Shown here: positions 62,281-64,000 of the stretch, piece after piece
Position numbering within the stretch: the stretch's first letter is position 1
How the letters are laid out: every line of letters begins with the position of its first letter
NCBI RefSeq assembly: GCF_934191625.1
Contig: NZ_CAKPUG010000006.1
Span: forward strand, 38,792-102,791
Direction of reading: 5' to 3'
From: an uncultured Lactococcus sp.
Lineage (GTDB): Bacteria > Bacillota > Bacilli > Lactobacillales > Streptococcaceae
Length of the DNA: 64,000 nucleotides
Position numbers and translations under genes: made by a program
The notes under the pieces: model-generated
What the model was told of the DNA's origin: nothing
What the model saw: only the letters and a program-made list of their open reading frames with translations
Database searches by the model: none

Positions 62281-62672
62281 AAGATTTCCTCCGCGATTGC
62301 ACTAAGGTCATAAGTATGTGCTGTGAAAGCAGCGGAGAAGCCATCATTTTCGGCATAACGTGGAATAAGATGGACATGCGTGTGAAAGACAGTTTGTCCA
62401 GCAATCTCTTCGTTATTCTGTAAGATATTCATCCCCTTTGCTCCTAAAGACTTAACAAGCTTATTTGCAATCTCTGGAATTTTAGAGAAAAGCTGTGATG
62501 CTTGCTCAGGTTCCATTGCCAATAAATTTCGTGTGTGGGCTTTAGGCACCACTAAAGTATGACCTTTTGTTGTCTGTGTGATGTCAAGTAAAGCTACCAA
62601 GTTCTCATCTTCGTAGATTTTCGTACTTGGGATTTCACCCGCCACTATTTTACAAAAAATACAATTATCCAT
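62277..62672 (-). CDS. hit: HIT family nucleotide hydrolase
   Basis: A 131-aa HIT/HinT-like purine nucleoside phosphoramidase: CIFCKIVAGEIPSTKIYED zinc/N-terminal block and the HTHVHL histidine triad near residue 98. SD GGGGAG. A perfect 25-bp palindrome covers its -10 box. Confidence 0.93.
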   Translation of the reverse strand: MDNCIFCKIVAGEIPSTKIYEDENLVALLDITQTTKGHTLVVPKAHTRNLLAMEPEQASQLFSKIPEIANKLVKSLGAKGMNILQNNEEIAGQTVFHTHVHLIPRYAENDGFSAAFTAHTYDLSAIAEEIL

Positions 62673-62718
62673 ATGAAATCTCCCCGATTATTTGTAGAGT
62701 TCTAAAAGGTAACACTAC

Positions 62719-62743
62719 TTTGTTATAAGTAAATTATAACAAA
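62719..62743 (-). promoter_or_regulatory. Perfect palindrome over the hit promoter
   Basis: TTTGTTATAA-GTAAA-TTATAACAAA; the minus-strand TATAAT of the hit promoter (62733-62738) is inside one arm. Operator-like. Confidence 0.5.
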
Positions 62744-62868
62744 AACTTCTAGTTTTACTTAGCATAACTTGTTCAATAATTGTTTCAAAAATAATAAGGC
62801 AAAAAAATAGTTTTTACTTCTGAAAATTGGTATTATCAGAATAAGTAAGCTTAGGAGGAGGAAAGAAT

Positions 62869-64000
62869 ATGAAAAAAATTGGAAATGGAATTTTGCTCTT
62901 ACTACTAATGCTAGGGAGCATATTAAACATTACACCACTGGTGGGCGCCGAAACAGTCTCAACGAGTGCAATACAGTTTGTAGATCAAGTTACTTTATCT
63001 AACAGTAATGGACCGATAACTTCGAATAAAATCAGTGATGCTTCTTCAGTCAATACAACTTATAGATTAAGTATTCCAAATGGGACGGTGATTGATACGT
63101 CACAAATTTATACTTTGCCTTTACCTCAAGAGCTAAAGTATACAGAAGCAACACCCATACAGTTGACAAAGGAAGATGGAACATTGCTAGGTTCAGTGAC
63201 GATTCAAAATAATGTTCTGAATATTGTTTTTGAACCCATAATTAATAATCTATCTAACCGTACACTGTTTTTTAATTTTTGGTCAGCTTTTAATAAAAAT
63301 CTTTTAAACTATGATGTAGGTAATGATTTAGCCTTTCCAACTAAAAATAATCCGAATAATACTATCCATGTTAACTTCTCTAAAAGCAGTTCAGGAGAAG
63401 GTTCAGGTAGTAGTGCGATTGCAAAAACTCTACACTATGAAGCCAATAATGTAGTGAGCTGGACTATAACTATAAATAATGGTGGTTATAATGTATCTGA
63501 TGCGATATTTACCGATACAATGAGTAATACCCAAGATTATATACCAGGCTCAACACGGATATATTATAGAAATTATAAGAATACTGTCATAAAAACAGAA
63601 ACAACGGATTTGGCTTTTAATTCCAATTTAGATGGGAGTCAATCTGCCACGATAAACTTTGGACGTTTGTACGGAGATACACAAGCATCTCTTACAGAGA
63701 CAAACTCCATCGTTATTCATTATCAGACAAAATTGAAATTTAATCCTCTTAATAATAAGTACCCTAATCATGCATATTCTTATGATGGCGATATGCTTAT
63801 TGATAGTGCAGTATCTACAGCGACCTACCATAGTCAAGGAGGAGGAGGTACCGGTGATGCTGCTGGTGATATCACCGTTCAGTATGTTGATGCATCAGGG
63901 AATAAACTTGCAGATGATGTGATCCTAAGTGGTAATATTGGAGCAACTTATACATCGGAGCAAAAAGAATTTGAAGGTTATAACTTTAAAGAAGTGCAAG
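62869..64000 (+). CDS. Secreted cell-surface adhesin with MucBP domain (3' truncated)
   Basis: Open to the window end (377+ residues). Strong SD TAGGAGGAGGAAAG, signal peptide (KKIGNGILLLLLMLGSILNI, cleavage near VGA-ETV). It then has adhesin-like beta-sandwich domains: residues ~30-170 of Cna/SpaA-like character, and ~180-320 with NVVSWTITINNGGYNVSDAIFTDTMS. A Gly-rich linker (QGGGGTGDAAGD) leads to the first MucBP-type repeat (ITVQYVDASGNKLADD). An LPXTG anchor is expected beyond the window. Confidence 0.8.
   Translation, partial: MKKIGNGILLLLLMLGSILNITPLVGAETVSTSAIQFVDQVTLSNSNGPITSNKISDASSVNTTYRLSIPNGTVIDTSQIYTLPLPQELKYTEATPIQLTKEDGTLLGSVTIQNNVLNIVFEPIINNLSNRTLFFNFWSAFNKNLLNYDVGNDLAFPTKNNPNNTIHVNFSKSSSGEGSGSSAIAKTLHYEANNVVSWTITINNGGYNVSDAIFTDTMSNTQDYIPGSTRIYYRNYKNTVIKTETTDLAFNSNLDGSQSATINFGRLYGDTQASLTETNSIVIHYQTKLKFNPLNNKYPNHAYSYDGDMLIDSAVSTATYHSQGGGGTGDAAGDITVQYVDASGNKLADDVILSGNIGATYTSEQKEFEGYNFKEVQ

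Noticed and set aside
62814-62828. CodY box upstream of the adhesin gene
   Set aside because: TTACTTCTGAAAATT matches the 15-bp consensus at only 11 positions, one half-site; too weak alone.
1-64000. IS elements, prophage, CRISPR arrays, tRNA/rRNA
   Set aside because: No transposase, integrase, repeat-spacer pattern or recognisable tRNA/rRNA was seen; long ORFs antisense to conserved genes are compositional shadows.

Overview
The window is low-GC Firmicute chromosome, most likely Lactococcus (possibly the garvieae/petauri side; species is inference). Supporting signs are an 846-residue PepN, a tandem ackA pair, an LmrC/LmrD-type ABC heterodimer, a YdbC PC4-like protein, a CppA-family protein, the TsaB-RimI-TsaD cluster, MurZ-type MurA, and ECF S components under THF and TPP riboswitches. 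Coding density is high. I recognised no tRNA, rRNA, CRISPR array, IS or prophage. The tex fragment at the left edge and the surface-protein gene at the right edge are cut by the window.

Layout. 1-6.5 kb: end of tex, a SprT-like gene, then an unusual three-gene module of two membrane-anchored DUF6273-like paralogues flanking a secreted vWA/lipase-like protein. 6.5-13.3 kb: adenosine deaminase, VanZ-like, rpoY-rnjA (leftward), and tsaB-two GNATs-tsaD (rightward). 13.3-26.3 kb: GyrI-like and unknown genes, pepN, THF riboswitch-folT, an MFS/MarR/CDF cluster, lmrCD-like genes and a cytoplasmic InlB-like protein. 26.3-34 kb: murA2, ydbC, DUF3397, ybaK, TPP riboswitch-thiT, a CPBP protease, cppA with a beta-lactamase-fold gene, and an APC amino acid permease. 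34-45.8 kb: SWIM/SNF2 helicase, a disordered protein, murC, dinB, a prepilin peptidase, dps, yqgQ-glk-rhodanese and typA. 45.8-52 kb: DUF3165, a YtxK-like methyltransferase, ackA1-ackA2, pyrH-frr-cvfB. 52-57 kb: a GH1/PTS IIC/RpiR beta-glucoside locus, then msrA-yozE-gloA. 57-60.3 kb: a lactococcin-972-type bacteriocin/ABC locus. 60.3-64 kb: rplK, rplA, a small membrane protein, HIT plus a coiled-coil protein, and the start of a MucBP-type adhesin.

The most interesting signals are non-coding. (1) The permease at 32414-33754 has a complete apparent ribosome-mediated attenuator: promoter, a 16-residue leader peptide with consecutive V-L-L-L-I codons and a good SD, competing hairpins and an intrinsic terminator. 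(2) At least eight genes have a -10 box followed by exactly 6-7 nt and then ATG, with no SD, so they should be leaderless. (3) rpoY and murC each have a strong SD separated from the ATG by about 30-36 nt, with a perfect hairpin in between that would restore normal spacing if folded. (4) The DUF6273-vWA/lipase-DUF6273 operon looks like an uncharacterised secreted system.
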